Assembly: GCA_024516035.1 (NCBI GenBank)
Contig: CM044967.1
Coordinates: forward strand, 6,785,202-6,849,201
Reading direction: 5' to 3'
DNA from: Bactericera cockerelli
Taxonomy: Eukaryota > Arthropoda > Insecta > Hemiptera > Triozidae
DNA: 64,000 nucleotides
The translations under genes and the position numbers were made by a program. How positions within the stretch are numbered: position 1 is the stretch's first letter; every line of letters begins with the position of its first letter. Below are positions 21,149 through 31,840 of this stretch, in pieces. The notes under the pieces were generated by a model. That model was not told the DNA's origin. It searched no databases and saw nothing but the letters and a program-made list of their open reading frames with translations.

Positions 21149-21297
21149 TTAGCCACATTATGAAACAGGATTAGAGTTAAGATAGGCCAGACTGTCCCTT
21201 ACTCGGGCTACAGTGCGTTGTGATTGGTTGAAACTCCGACTCGAGGGCGTGTCTGGCTTATCTTAACTTAAATTCCTGTTTCATAATTTGGCCCTTA
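21149..21297. mobile_element. MITE-G copy
   Basis: CACATTATGAAACAGGATTA left arm, GTTGTGATTGGTTGAAACTC core, CCTGTTTCATAATTTGGCCC right arm. Confidence 0.88.
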
Positions 21298-21457
21298 GTA
21301 CTTGTTTAATTTTTGGATATCTGACTTGCAGTGCGGTTTCACTGAGATTATTTCTTGTTATTGGTGCAAAAGTTTCTTGAATTACCCTGTGGCGTCATTT
21401 TTCTCAGTCCAAGATCAGGAGTTTTTTAAGATGAAGTTTTTATATTGAAAAAAAAAC

Positions 21458-21528
21458 CCCGAACCACCGACCTTTTGTTTACGAGTCCGCCGCCTGATCG
21501 AGCAACTGAGGTCATTTCATGGCTCTAC
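21458..21528 (-). repeat. SINE-B head fragment, minus
   Basis: CCCGAACCACCGACCTTTTG, then CCGCCTGATCGAGCAACTGA and GGTC: only the tRNA-like head remains. Confidence 0.6.
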
Positions 21529-21884
21529 TTATCATTACATATTACAAATTCCATTAAACTGTCCATTCAGACTTCGGGTTAGGTAATTAATTAACTCATT
21601 AAACATGAGAGCTTGAACAATGACAATAAATCAAAAAATATGTCAGCGTCGAGCCTAAATTAGCAAATTGTTATTAATTATTCAATTTTGAAAATCTACA
21701 AATGTATGAAAATCTGCGATGAACTTGCGTATTGTTTACACTGTAAAATTTAGGTGGTCAAGTGGTTCTCCGGTAGTTCAGCTAGCGAGAGGTTTCGTTA
21801 CTGATTTCAGAATCAGATCCCACCCAATGAATCGATCTTCCCCCAATTATTTAATAATATCAACTCGTACTCCTTAAAAACCGT

Positions 21885-22134
21885 ACGTAAAAACCCGTAT
21901 TCCTTAATTTTTTGGGGGTTTAAAAAAAAAATTGCCTACACTGCCCCAGTCAGGCTAGGCACGGGCCAACTTTAAAATCTTAAATGGAATGGTATGTCTT
22001 GTGGCCTATTGTTTTAAAGGCCATTTAAGATTTTAAAGTTGACCCGTGCCCAGCCTGATTGGGGCAGTGTAGGTAATTTTCTTTCTTGCTGAAACTTAAT
22101 CCCCAATAAAATTAAGAAATACGGGTTTTTGCGT
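21885..22134. mobile_element. Fold-back MITE, about 250 bp
   Basis: Outer arms ACGTAAAAACCCGTATTCC / AATACGGGTTTTTGCG and inner arms CTACACTGCCCCAGTCAGGC...TTAAATGG / CCATTTAAG...GGGGCAGTGTAG pair over about 100 bp each side, around a centre near 22000. No coding capacity. Confidence 0.85.
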
Positions 22135-22377
22135 TTTTTTTTATATTTTCAGCCATTCTTGAGATACGGGGGGGGGTGGGACTTTATGGACACCCTGTAT
22201 ATTATATTTTATGCTAGTTCATAATAAAAAAAGAGTTAGTTAAACAACAAAAATATTCATGTTTTACAAGCAACACCCCAAAAATTTCCTTGAATAAATA
22301 GTGCTTTATACAATAGACTGTCATCGCAAGATAGGAAGTCCCATTTTAAGTGGTCACCAGGTTTGAATCTGGGCAGG

Positions 22378-22450
22378 ATAATAATATCGCCTTATTTATA
22401 CTGCCCGACTAGGACTAATGTGTACCATAATTTCATGTGGTCAAATTCCA
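22378..22450 (-). repeat. SINE-G tail fragment, minus
   Basis: AATAATATCGCCTTATTTAT, CTGCCCGACTAGGACT and TTCATGTGGTCAAATTCC match the inverted SINE-G tail. It is preceded by a tRNA-like GGTTTGAATCTGGGCAGG of unclear origin. Confidence 0.7.
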
Positions 22451-23384
22451 TAATTTTTTGGCTCTTCTTTTATCAGAAAAATGACGATTTCAGAACTTTT
22501 TGGACTCCAAGAATCGCGAAGGATTTTTATACCACGAAGAAGTATTTATTTTGAGATTGAAATAATCGGGGAGTTTATAGATAGGTAGTTAAAATTTTCA
22601 AGAATATAAAATTATAATGGATCTTGGTTTTTTCGACCTGACTGGTAAATCTCGCATCATACGAATTTACTTTATTTTTGAAGAATAAAAAAAAAAACTA
22701 AGTCCATGACGTACAGAAAAATGGCAAAATAATTAATTACCAATTAAAAAAAAGAGAATCCCAAAAAATATAAAATTCAGAACGGATAAAAATGCAACAC
22801 CAAAACACTTACGACATGTATACGTTCAAGGGTGTTTACAACTTGTTGAAGATTTCACAATCCTCGATGTCACGGATTTAACAGGTCATCACTGCACTAA
22901 TCGAACAGAATACATGCGGAGGAAAAACTTGAGAACACAGTGGTCAAGAAACACCATTTAGTTATTTTATTATTAATTTTATTAATTCCTTAAATATCGT
23001 CTAACTAAAGAAACTACCTTGTCTAAAGAAATTAGAGAGACATAAAAAATACGTAAGTTTTCGGGAGAAATTTCCCAGAGATAATCTTTCGTTTGATAAT
23101 TAGCTTAGCGCGAGGAATGGCAGTAGGTGCCGTTGAAATCCGAACTGCGATGACTAACCAAAGGATTGTTCTCCTGAGAGTGAGGACAGTGAGACCTGCG
23201 CGCTGGGAGACGGCTAGCCGCCGGTTTGGCCATCGGCGATACAGAACTGACGACGAGGTGGATTAGAGAGCTGACGTGACGCCCACCAGCGTACGACAAA
23301 CCAACAATAATAATAATAAAAAACAGTATAAACAGAAGAAAAGTTTTTAAAAGTTATCAAACAAACATGTTTCGGTGTCTTGCT
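22451..23384. other. Intergenic stretch, nothing recognised
   Basis: AT-rich with a GC-richer island at 23105-23290 whose frames (both strands) show no domain. Confidence 0.4.
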
Positions 23385-23597
23385 GGGGGACGTTAAACAG
23401 ATACGAAGCCATGTCAGGCCAAAAGACAATAACACAATCGTTGGCGCCCTTAAGAGGGTTAGAGTTAGGAAGGGCTTTCAGCCATAAATGTGTAAGTAGG
23501 AGTGCCAGAAACTACCAACCTCAGCCATAGGGGAGAAGTTGAACAATGCTGACCCCAAGTAGGGTTGGGAAAAGGCAAAGTGAAAGAAGAAGAAGAG
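23385..23597 (+). repeat. SINE-E' (long-body variant) 3' part, plus
   Basis: GGGGGACGTTAAACAGATAC, AGGCCAAAAGACAATAACAC, then the SINE-E tail (CCCAAGTAGGGTTGGGAAAA, GCAAAGTGAAAGAAGAAGAA). The body differs from SINE-E but the 3' tail is the same. Copies at 30137, 33117 and 42786. Confidence 0.8.
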
Positions 23598-23908
23598 ATC
23601 AAACAAAGATGACTATTTACGTTCTATTTTTATTTTAGTATTTTTTTATCCACCCCTTATCAAATTTTGTTTTGTGTTTTTTATCTTAAACTCTTTTGTG
23701 TTTTTTACTATTCTTAACTCTTTATTTAACTATGCACTATCGCTGTAAAAATATTATACTTATTATGTGTCTTTGAACATATTTTTCCATTAAACCTATC
23801 TGACGGACTAGGAATTATTATAATTATTTATCTTGACCGAATTGGACTAAGAAGCTTACCTTTGTTCCAGATGTAGGTCTTTCCGGTAGCATATGAATGT
23901 GGTCTACT

Positions 23909-24001
23909 CTCAAATAAATTATGAAAATCCATGCATTGGGTCATGAACCCTCGGTCTTCTAATTGGAGTCTCATGTTGACCACTCGACCACCTATGTGCC
24001 A
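23909..24001 (-). repeat. SINE-A fragment, minus, old
   Basis: ATCCATGCATTGGGTCATGA and a degenerate head GACCACTCGACCACCTATGT. Diverged. Confidence 0.5.
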
Positions 24002-24014
24002 TATAAATAATAAA

Positions 24015-24085
24015 TATTATTCATGAAATGACCTTACTTCTCGCCCATCAGAGTGAAGGCAAACTACGGGATGGACAAGCTAAAA
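24015..24085 (+). repeat. SINE-F fragment
   Basis: ACTTCTCGCCCATCAGAGTG and CTACGGGATGGACAAGCTAA match part of the SINE-F body. Confidence 0.55.
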
Positions 24086-24149
24086 AACGGGCGACTTATT
24101 TTTCCTTTTTTTCCAAGTAGCCAAGTACATGATGAACAAAATATTCGAC

Positions 24150-24220
24150 ACAGCCGGGATTCAAACCCAGAGGTCACCGTGTGTGCAAACCGAATGAGCT
24201 AAGCCACTTGGCCGCGTGTC
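24150..24220 (-). repeat. SINE-D head fragment, minus
   Basis: GGGATTCAAACCCAGAGGTC, ACCGTGTGTGCAA and GAGCTAAGCCACTTGGCCG: the inverted head only, with a deletion. Confidence 0.55.
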
Positions 24221-24372
24221 ACTATCACTTATAGGGCCGAATTATAGAACCGGATAATATTTATTAGATAAGCCAGACCAGACCATCCCTCAAGTCGAGC
24301 TATAGTGATGCTATGTGATTGGTTGAAACTCCGACTTGAGGGAGGGTCTGGCTTGTCTTAAATTTAATCCTG

Positions 24373-24758
24373 GTAGTCAAGTGGTTAACGCGCTAGTCTG
24401 GTAATCCAGGTAGCGTAGGGATCCGTTGATTCGAATCCCACCCAGGGCATGAATTTTTCCTCATTAATTTGAGTTTGTGACCACATAATAATAAGACTCT
24501 GAGGGTTAGGTGGTAGAAAATGATTTGAGTATTGACCTTGCCTGGTGGATACCTTCCACTAAAGAGTATTATTATTATCATCATAGGGTGGCGTCATCGT
24601 GAACGATGATAGCCAGACAGTGGAGGACTGACTCAGCACTTATACCACTGTCTTTACAAGGAAGCTAATAATTGACAAGGGTCCCCAGAACCAAGCCAAT
24701 GCTGGTCTACTCCCTGTTTATAGTCCCCCAGCCACACTTTTTATCATTATTATTTTTA
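24373..24758 (+). repeat. SINE-A inside MITE-G, its tail split by a further insertion
   Basis: Starts GTAGTCAAGTGGTTAACGCG (about 14 bp short at the 5' end) and carries body and tail to about 24581. It resumes after the large-TIR arm with TATCATTATTATT, the rest of its TTA-rich tail. Confidence 0.8.
24583..24742. mobile_element. Solo arm of the large-TIR element
   Basis: ATAGGGTGGCGTCATCGTGA through GTTTATAGTCCCCCAGCC equals one TIR of the 4708-5482 element, about 155 bp. It sits in the SINE-A tail with TATCAT on both sides. Confidence 0.8.
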
Positions 24759-24784
24759 ATCCTGTTTTATAATTCGGCCCTTAG

Positions 24785-25260
24785 TAGGTTTCTACAAAAC
24801 CCAATGATAATACGGCCCTGTGTTCGCGGGCCTTCTTATAAGTATGTGGTTATTGAATGGATATTAATTGCAGGGACACAACCAGAGACTGTTACAATAA
24901 TTATTTGAAAAGCAATTTTATTCAACGATTAGAGCGCGGAATCATTCGCATGAGCGCTCCGGAAAATTATCCTTTTTATCTCACTAGAGGAGGAAAATAG
25001 AAAACGTGGAGGTAAAGACAGAGAAGGAGAAGGGAAATACACTGAGGCACTTCAAAATCCGACCACTTGCCATTTTTTCACACATATATTAGTGATCAAT
25101 TGGTTAAGGACCGATTTTTTTTATTATTATTTATGTAGAACAAAACATTGTTTACAATCATTCAAGAATAATAAAATTGAAAACAACAATACTAATGTTC
25201 ATTTGATATTTGGTATTATAGAATTATGAAACAGGATTAGATTAATATATAAGCGGAAAC
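24785..25260. other. Intergenic stretch, nothing recognised
   Basis: A trace of MITE-G (TTATGAAACAGGATTAGATT) occurs at about 25224. No gene. Confidence 0.4.
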
Positions 25261-25386
25261 TATAATAATAATAACACTCTTTAGTGGAAGGTAACCACCA
25301 GGCGAGGTTAATGCTCAAAGCATTTTCTACCACATAACCCTCTTATTATTATGTTGGGCTCACAAACTCAAATTAATGAGGAAAAT
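25261..25386 (-). repeat. SINE-A tail and body, minus, head missing
   Basis: ATAATAACACTCTTTAGTGG, GCATTTTCTACCACATAACC, ACAAACTCAAATTAATGAGG, then unrelated sequence where the head should be. Confidence 0.8.
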
Positions 25387-25654
25387 AACCGAGGTGTTAT
25401 TTTCTCAGCAGTAACATCATTGAATTTGATTAAGACCAAGAAATGCCAGATTGACGATTTTTCCCATAGTGCGCTGGTTTAAATCCCAATGGATCATCCT
25501 CATTTACTAGAGAACTTTCGTAGTTAAAATTATTCATGAGTTTTTGTTTTCATTTAATTTTTTATGTGGTACAATGACCCATTCAGCCCATTCTGGAAAA
25601 ATGGCAAATGGTCGGAAGTTTTTGTGGTTCAGGGTTTAGTGACGAAGGAGAGAG

Positions 25655-25872
25655 TAATAAGGGTTGGGTGGAAGAGATTGCCATTGGCAATAACCTCACC
25701 CTGTAGTTAGGACATACCTATGTATGTACTGTATAATATGTATATATTTATCTATTTCTTTTTATTGTTTTACATTGTTTCCATTTTTCCTTTTATTTCT
25801 ATAATAATTGTAATTTGTGCTGTACATAATTATGTCTGTTGTCTAATAAAGAATTTAATAATAATATTATAG
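25655..25872 (+). mobile_element. Non-LTR retrotransposon 3' end, plus
   Basis: GGTTGGGTGGAAGAGATTGC, AATAACCTCACCCTGTAGTT, an AT-rich 3' UTR with TCTAATAAAGAATTTAAT, and a TAA-rich tail that grades into the adjoining (GA)n. Confidence 0.8.
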
Positions 25873-25890
25873 AAAGGAAGGAGGGAGGGA

Positions 25891-25936
<46 letters not shown>

Positions 25937-25970
25937 AAGAGAGAGAGAGAGAGGGAGAGAGAAAGCTACA
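25873..25970. repeat. (GA)n microsatellite
   Basis: GA array with GGGA interruptions. Confidence 0.95.
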
Positions 25971-26162
25971 CGCGAAACCTAATAATTTGCTTGTGTGTTG
26001 TAATTCACCTTCAGTCCTACATCTTCCTCTGGTTAATTATTATAGCACGCTCGTTTTGTTTTTCTTAGATTCGGAAAACAAGCGTTTTGCTTAGTTTTCA
26101 TCATCCCATAAATAATAAGAAAACACTGAGGTGTAACCCATCTACTCGTTAAAAGGAGAACA

Positions 26163-26338
26163 TGCACATTGTTGGTCGAGTGGTTCAGACGCAAGTCTGG
26201 TGATCCTGGTAGCGTGGGGATCCGTTGGTTCGAATCCTACCCATTGCATGAATTTTTCTTTATTTATTTGAGACTTTGACCACATAATAATGGATCCATA
26301 ACAAGTGATGGAATAAGGAGACTCTTTAGTAATAATCG
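26163..26338 (+). repeat. SINE-A short-tail subtype, plus
   Basis: TGCACATTGTTGGTCGAGTG, GGTTCGAATCCTACCCATTG, GAGACTTTGACCACATAATA and the alternative tail GGAGACTCTTTAGTAATAAT. Confidence 0.85.
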
Positions 26339-26389
26339 GCCTGCATTAATGAACATGAATGAATTATAAATTATATACGTAAATTTGTA

Positions 26390-26610
26390 CCTATATTACG
26401 TAAACCTACACGTAAATTTGTACCTATACGTAAATTTGTACGTACATTAGATAAACCTATACCTACGTAAATTCGTACATATACGTAAACTTATACGTAA
26501 ATTCGTACCTACACGTAAACTTATACGTAAATTCGTACCTATACGTAAACTTATACGTAAATTCGTACCTATACGTAAACTTATACGTAAATTCGTACAT
26601 ATACGTAACG
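26390..26610. repeat. Minisatellite, 30-bp unit
   Basis: ATACGTAAACTTATACGTAA plus ATTCGTACCT repeats about five times almost perfectly at 26470-26605, with looser units before it. It is rich in the palindrome TACGTA. Confidence 0.9.
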
Positions 26611-26929
26611 ACAGCATTACTTCAAAGTTTTTGCCCCAAAACTCACATTATATTCAAACCTTTACGTACTCTTACACATTCAGCTATGAGTAAACACATA
26701 TGTAATGGATAATATGTATATATTGTATATGCGTCTTATATCTACTTCAATATCTTGGAATGAAAAGTCTATGAAAACGTTAGCATTTCTTCAAGAGAGC
26801 GAGGGAGAAATAAGAGATTTATAGAAAGGAGTCAGTGGTATCATACATAACGAGATGTTTTACATCATTAATGTTATATGAAATCAGAACTTTTCATAAT
26901 TAATCAATGAGAATGCAAGAGAAAATGAT

Positions 26930-27809
26930 AAATCTTAAGAAAGGAGAGGAGAGGAGAGGGAGAGAGAAATAGAGAGAGTCGTATGAAAAGAGTTGACCTT
27001 AAGTCAATCAAAAGAGAGAGAGAGAGAGAGAAAGAGAGATAGAAAGAGAGAGATAGGGAAATGATAGTGAGAGAGATAACAGTATGGAAAGATAAGAAGA
27101 GATAAAGATACAAATTGAGAGGAGAGGGAGAGAGGAAGGAACGTATATTTTATGAGAAAATGAGACATATAGTAAGGATTAAGAGATAGATAAAGAGAGA
27201 CAGGGACATATGAGAGAGAGAGAGAGATAAATTGAGGAGAAAAAGGAATGAAAAGATAAGAGCTAAAAAGATACATTGATGGGAGGATAGTAGAAAGTAG
27301 AAAGAAGAAGTATAATATTATGAGAAAGAAAATGAGACATACTAAGAAGAGAGAGAGAGAGAAAGAGCGAGAGAGAGAAATTGAGGAGAAAAGAGAGAGT
27401 GAGAGGGATAAGGGAATGAAATGATAAGAGCTAAGGAGATACAATCATGGGAGGGATAGTAGAAAGGAGAAGTATATTATGAGAAAGAAAATGAGACATA
27501 TTAAGAAGAGAGAGAGAGAAAGAGCGAGAGAGAGAAATTGAGGAGAAAAGAGAGAGTGAGAGGGATAAGGGAATGAAAAGATAAGAGCTAAAAAGATACA
27601 TTGATGGGAGGGATAGTAGAAAGAAGAAGTATATTATGAGAAAGAAAATGAGACATATTAAGAAGAGAGAGAGAGGAGAAAAGAGAGAGAGAGAGAGGGA
27701 TAAGGGAATGAAAAGATAAGAGGTAAAGAGATACAATCATGGGAGGGATAGTAGAAAGGAGAAGTATATTATGAGAAAGAAAATGAGACATATCAAGGAG
27801 AGGGAGAGG

Positions 27810-27845
<36 letters not shown>
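26930..27845. repeat. Purine-rich higher-order tandem array
   Basis: Units of about 135-170 bp (ATGGGAGGGATAGTAGAAAG, AGTATATTATGAGAAAGAAA, ATGAGACATATTAAGAAGAG and a GA run) recur about four times at 27280-27800 inside GA microsatellite. The Ser/Leu-rich minus frames are artefacts. Confidence 0.9.
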
Positions 27846-27849
<4 letters not shown>

Positions 27850-28292
27850 TGCAGGTAAAGATCCTGGTTTGCAAGAAGTGAAGCTATTTCAAAGGAAAAA
27901 CTAATATGCTGCTTTGTTTGCTTGTGTACATTTGCCTCTCGGGATTTTGGGATAAAAAAAGAGTCAAAATAAAGTTTGTTTTAGAAATGAAATTAAATAT
28001 TTTATAGTAAGGCAAGGAGACAGCCCGGAGCCAGACTTTAAGACATCTGATATTCATAAGCAAGATGCGGTTTCCTCCTAATTAAATCCTTACAGGCAGC
28101 TATTGAATTTGAGAACACGATACGCTAGCTGAATGTACATTACATGAAGCTTTTGAATAATACTCAACGAGCAGGATTTACCTGAGAGACAGCTATTCAA
28201 GATGAGAAGACGATGTGCTAGCTCAATGTACCTTAGGAGCAGCTATTAAACAAATTCAATCAAGTCATTTACAATAAAGTTTATAGAGTGAT
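27846..28292. other. Intergenic stretch, loosely repeated
   Basis: AGCAGCTATT / CAGCTATTGAA / CGATRYGCTAGCT motifs recur two to three times at 28095-28250. Otherwise nothing recognised. Confidence 0.4.
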
Positions 28293-28500
28293 GATAATAA
28301 TAATAATAATATCGCCTTATTTATACTGCCCGATTAGAACTATTAAGTCCCATTATAGGAGCAGTAAGCCCAAGACGTATTATTATGTGGTAAAAATTCC
28401 AATTGGGAGGATAACCTGTCATGGGTTCGAACCCGCGACCTCTGAAATCTCTGGCTTCACATAGTGCCCGCCTTTACCACTACTGGGATAGACATAGACA
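28293..28500 (-). repeat. SINE-G full-length, minus
   Basis: Inverted tail ATATCGCCTTATTTATACTG, body AGCAGTAAGCCCAAGACGTA, B box GGGTTCGAACCCGCGACCTC, and head CGCCTTTACCACTACTGGGA. Confidence 0.88.
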
Positions 28501-28640
28501 ATAGACATACAAATGGAAATGAAAAAAAAAGTTTGATCCAAGCCGGTGCTAATGCCGACGGCCTTCTCTTCCTTATAAAGAAAAGAGGGCACAATAACTA
28601 TTACAATTACAAATTTAATAATGCTTTATTAATACTTTAG

Positions 28641-28925
28641 TAGTCACCGTGGCCGAGTGAGTTAGCACGCTAGGCATTGCACGCACGGTGACCTGGGTTT
28701 GATCCCCAGCGGGGCAGGATTTTTTTCTGCTCTGTACTTGGGTGTTCGGGGTCTACTCATACCTCATACCTCGTGAGGAAAAATGAGTGGCTGCTTTAAT
28801 GTGAGCAGCGACCAGTGGCGAAATTATAGGCAAAAATAAGATATTAAGGCATTAAAGATTAAAGTCCTATAATTCTGCGCTACCCACTAAAATTGTGATA
28901 TAATAACACAAAGAAACACATTTAT
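28641..28925 (+). repeat. SINE-D full-length, plus
   Basis: Reference copy: AGTCACCGTGGCCGAGTGAG, GACCTGGGTTTGATCCCCAG, GGGTGTTCGGGGTCTACTCA and TTGTGATATAATAACACAAA then GAAACACATTTA. A small duplication (CATACCTCATACCTCG) lies in the body. Confidence 0.92.
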
Positions 28926-28995
28926 TTATACTGTCAGTTCGCTATCAGTTTAAAAAAAGTCTGATTTATTGGTTTAGTAAGATATACTCGTAAGT

Positions 28996-29137
28996 ACAAA
29001 TACATAAATAAATACAGTAATTCTATATAATTACGATATAGTGCTAATTCGTCATCTAAAATGCCAACAAATACATAAATAAATACAGTAATTCTATATA
29101 ATTACGATATAGTGCTAATTCGTCATCTAAAATGCCA
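28996..29137. repeat. Tandem duplication, 71-bp unit
   Basis: Two near-identical copies of ACAAATACATAAATAAATAC through GTCATCTAAAATGCCA. Confidence 0.95.
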
Positions 29138-29356
29138 AACACCAATAAAATTGCATGGTGTAATAAAATTATTATACTAATATGCAAGCTAATGACAATG
29201 ACAATTGTACATCATAATCAAGTTTGGATGACGTCTAGTCTTTTCCATATAATTGTGTAATTGATAGAAAGTAGAGATTGAAACACCGTACGATAATTTG
29301 ACAAGGAAAGTTCAGTTATAAATTAAAAGTACATAGGTCCTCAATCTGCTCGTAGG

Positions 29357-29490
29357 CATTCATAGGTGGATGAGTGGTTAAGACGCTAGTCTGGTGATCC
29401 AGGTAGTGTGAGATCCGTTCGTTCGAATCCCATTCGGTGCATGAATTTATCCTCATTTATTTCAGACCACATAATAATGGCAATAAAACA
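29357..29490 (+). repeat. SINE-A, plus, diverged
   Basis: ATAGGTGGATGAGTGGTTAA, GCTAGTCTGGTGATCCAGGT, GTTCGAATCCCATTCGGTGC and ACCACATAATAATGGC. Confidence 0.8.
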
Positions 29491-29564
29491 ACTTTCAAGA
29501 GAGTTTTCCACTTTCGCGGGATGGTCTGTAAAAGGTTTTTCTATATTTTTTGTTTGTTTGTATT

Positions 29565-30113
29565 TTTGACATTTTCATGTCTTTGCTCTGGCACATAACC
29601 AAAATTATGTGACGAAATTATGTAACGAAATTATGTAACGATATTATGTAACGATATTATGTAACGATATTATGTAACGAAATATCGAATTGTAAAGGGA
29701 GAGAAGTCTTCTAATATCGGATATCGATATTATGGTTTCGATATTATCGATATATCTAATATCGATATTTTCGTTTCGATATTGCAACCCTAAGAGAAGA
29801 GGGAAAGTGTGTGTCATGCGCACAATGGCGAAGTATTGAATTGTAGAGGGAGAGAAGAGAGAAGATATGTGTCATGCGCACAATACGAAATTTGGTCAGT
29901 TGGGTTTTGGACCTTGAATAGTAAAGATGAAAATGTCGAAATGGTTGCAGACTCGTATGCAAGCGTTTTTTTAAACAAAAATTTAACATCGCTTTCAACT
30001 GCATGGTCACATCAGTAGTCACCGTGGCAGAGTGAGTTAGCGCGCTAGGCATTGTACGCATGGTGACCTGGGTTCGATTCCCAGCGGGGCAGGATTTTTT
30101 TTTTTTTTTTTTT
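29565..30113 (+). repeat. Repeat X, about 450 bp, ending in a SINE-D head and poly(T)
   Basis: Starts TGACATTTTCATGTCTTTGC, carries an ATTATGTAACGAT tandem array and an ATATCGATATTATGG-rich fold-back, then TGTGTCATGCGCACAAT and CAAATTTGGTCAGTT-like unique parts, and ends with a SINE-D head (30012-30093) followed by 24 T. The whole block recurs inverted at 60640-61092, with the same junction to the SINE-D head. The T-run could act as a Pol III terminator. Confidence 0.85.
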
Positions 30114-30136
30114 TTTTTATCATCATTAATAGACGC

Positions 30137-30616
30137 GTAACAGAATTTACACGTAACAGTCTCGCTGAGGGGACGTTAAACAGATACGGTTTCCTTCTTG
30201 CCAGGCCAAAAGAGAATGACACAAAACTTTAAAAGGGTTGGTGAAAGGAAGAGCATCCAACCGAATAAAATGTGGGAGTAGGAGTGCCAGAACCAACCAA
30301 TCTCAACCATGAAGAAAAGATTACACTGTTGACCCCAAGTTGTTAGTTTTATTAGAGTTTAACGTCGATTTTCAACTGCATGGACATACACGACAGGGGT
30401 TTTACCCTCCATTCGCAGGAAACTTACAAACCTGCTACCCACTTCGACCTCACCCAGTCTGGGTTGGGCCGGAATGCCAGCATCACGAAGTCTTCACCTC
30501 GCTGGACATTGCTTAACTTCGGTGATCCTACGAGAACCGGTGCATTCAACGCGCCATCGACCCTGGCTGGTTGACCCCAAGTAGGTTTGGGAAAGGACAA
30601 AATGAAAGAAGAAGAT
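30137..30616 (+). repeat. SINE-E' interrupted by a 5S-derived SINE
   Basis: Left part: GGGGACGTTAAACAGATACG, CCAGGCCAAAAGAGAATGAC, CAACCAATCTCAACCATGAA, GTTGACCCCAAGT. The right part resumes at 30570 with the repeated GTTGACCCCAAGT and the tail GGTTTGGGAAAGGACAAAAT then GAAGAAGA. Confidence 0.85.
30341..30569 (-). repeat. 5S rRNA-derived SINE, full-length, 13-bp TSD
   Basis: The minus strand begins with a 5S-like head (GCGTTGAATGCACCGGTTCT, GATCACCGAAGTTAAGCAAT, CGAGGTGAAGACTTCGTGAT: the A-box, intermediate-element and C-box region of 5S genes). It continues into the same body as SINE-E (CCCAACCCAGACTGGGTGAG, GCGAATGGAGGGTAAAACCC) and ends CGTTAAACTCTAATAAAACT. It is flanked by exact GTTGACCCCAAGT copies (30328-30340, 30570-30582). 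Confidence 0.92.
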
Positions 30617-31154
30617 TATTAGGCACGTGACAGGATTGATGAAATAATGAAAGAAAAAGTCCTACTATCCTTGGGTTAATCCACTTGATTCGACATCATT
30701 TGCCAACGCAAGCTAAAATTGAAAAAGTTGTCAACTAAGCTTTCGCTCTGAAGTGCCTTGTTTCTAGTACCTTTTCAGTATTCAGTATCATTACGCCCCT
30801 TCGATACCTGTGGTCGTGTTTTGGATTAGAATATAAAAGAAATAGAATAGAAATTACCTTTTTTATACTACCGAGGTAAAACTAAAAAGTCCCTTTTTTT
30901 TCAGCAGTCTAAACAAGGTCTTATTTATTTTCAAATATAAACAGACATTTTGTACATACATTTAAAATTATTGATTTTATAATACATATAATAGAACCTA
31001 CTTTGTTTATAAATTTTTTACAATTAACAAATATTACATTTTTTATACCTATAGTACAGGCATAGAAGTAAGGAGTCCCTTTTTGGCCAGCAGAGAACCT
31101 TTATGCAAGCAGTACTGCCGGTTAGACTGGAAAGTCTCTATACTCCAGCAGTCT
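30617..31154. other. Intergenic stretch, nothing recognised
   Basis: AT-rich. No supported gene or repeat family. Confidence 0.4.
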
Positions 31155-31470
31155 CAACAGGTGCCCGAGAAACAAATCCAAAATAGTACCTAAAAACCGT
31201 TAGGTGTCCATAAAACAGATCCAAAATAGTACCTAAAGACCCTTAGGTGTCCATAAAACAGATCCAAAATAGTACTTAAAGACCCTTAGGTGTCCATAAA
31301 ACAGATCCAAAATAGTACCTAAAGACCCTTAGGTGTTCATTAAAAACAGATCCAAAATAGTACCTAAAGACCCTTAGGTGTTCATAAAACAGAACCAAAA
31401 TAGTACTTAAAGACCCTTAGGTGTCCATAAAACAGATCCAAAATAGTGCCTAAAGACCCTTATACAGTGC
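31155..31470. repeat. Minisatellite, about 46-bp unit
   Basis: Six to seven units of AACAGATCCAAAATAGTACC then TAAAGACCCTTAGGTGTCCA, with few changes between units. Confidence 0.95.
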
Positions 31471-31519
31471 CTAAGGTTACTTTATTGAATGGCCCCATTG
31501 TCACAACCATTGATCAATA

Positions 31520-31660
31520 ACATGTATTTAATTTATTTAAAAGTTCATAAAACAATAATAAAATAATTATAGATTGTAGACTTTTACAAACTCAGCTGAG
31601 GGAAGAGCCGAAAGCATACTTGCTGCATTCCCCCTCTGCTTTACAATGGTCCCAATGTAA
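31520..31660 (-). mobile_element. Second non-LTR retrotransposon 3'-end family, minus
   Basis: The minus strand has GGGGGAATGCAGCAAGTATG, TTCGGCTCTTCCCTCAG, then an AT-rich 3' end. It matches 59825-59945 on the plus strand. No coding part. Confidence 0.5.
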
Positions 31661-31840
31661 AATATCTACATAACAAATCTAGAACTTCATCTCAAGGCCC
31701 TTTGATAGCATAGTAGCAGACTTGGCGGATTAAATAAATCTCTGGGACGGTTTCAGCTTTCGAACTAATCGCGTGTATCGGGTCCTTCGAATTCAACCCC
31801 CAAATCCGTCTACGACAGTGATTGAGATTCTAATGAACCT

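Larger units (their letters stand above)
24233..24784. mobile_element. MITE-G split by nested insertions
   Basis: The left part (24233-24372) ends AAATTTAATCCTG. The right end resumes at about 24760 with TTTTAATCCTG and TTTTATAATTCGGCCCTT. The repeated TTTAATCCTG on both sides is a target-site duplication of about 10 bp around the inserted SINE-A. Confidence 0.85.

Noticed and set aside
26904..27791. Ser/Leu/Phe-rich minus-strand frames with repeated peptides
   Set aside because: They follow the purine-rich tandem array, with no start context or domain.
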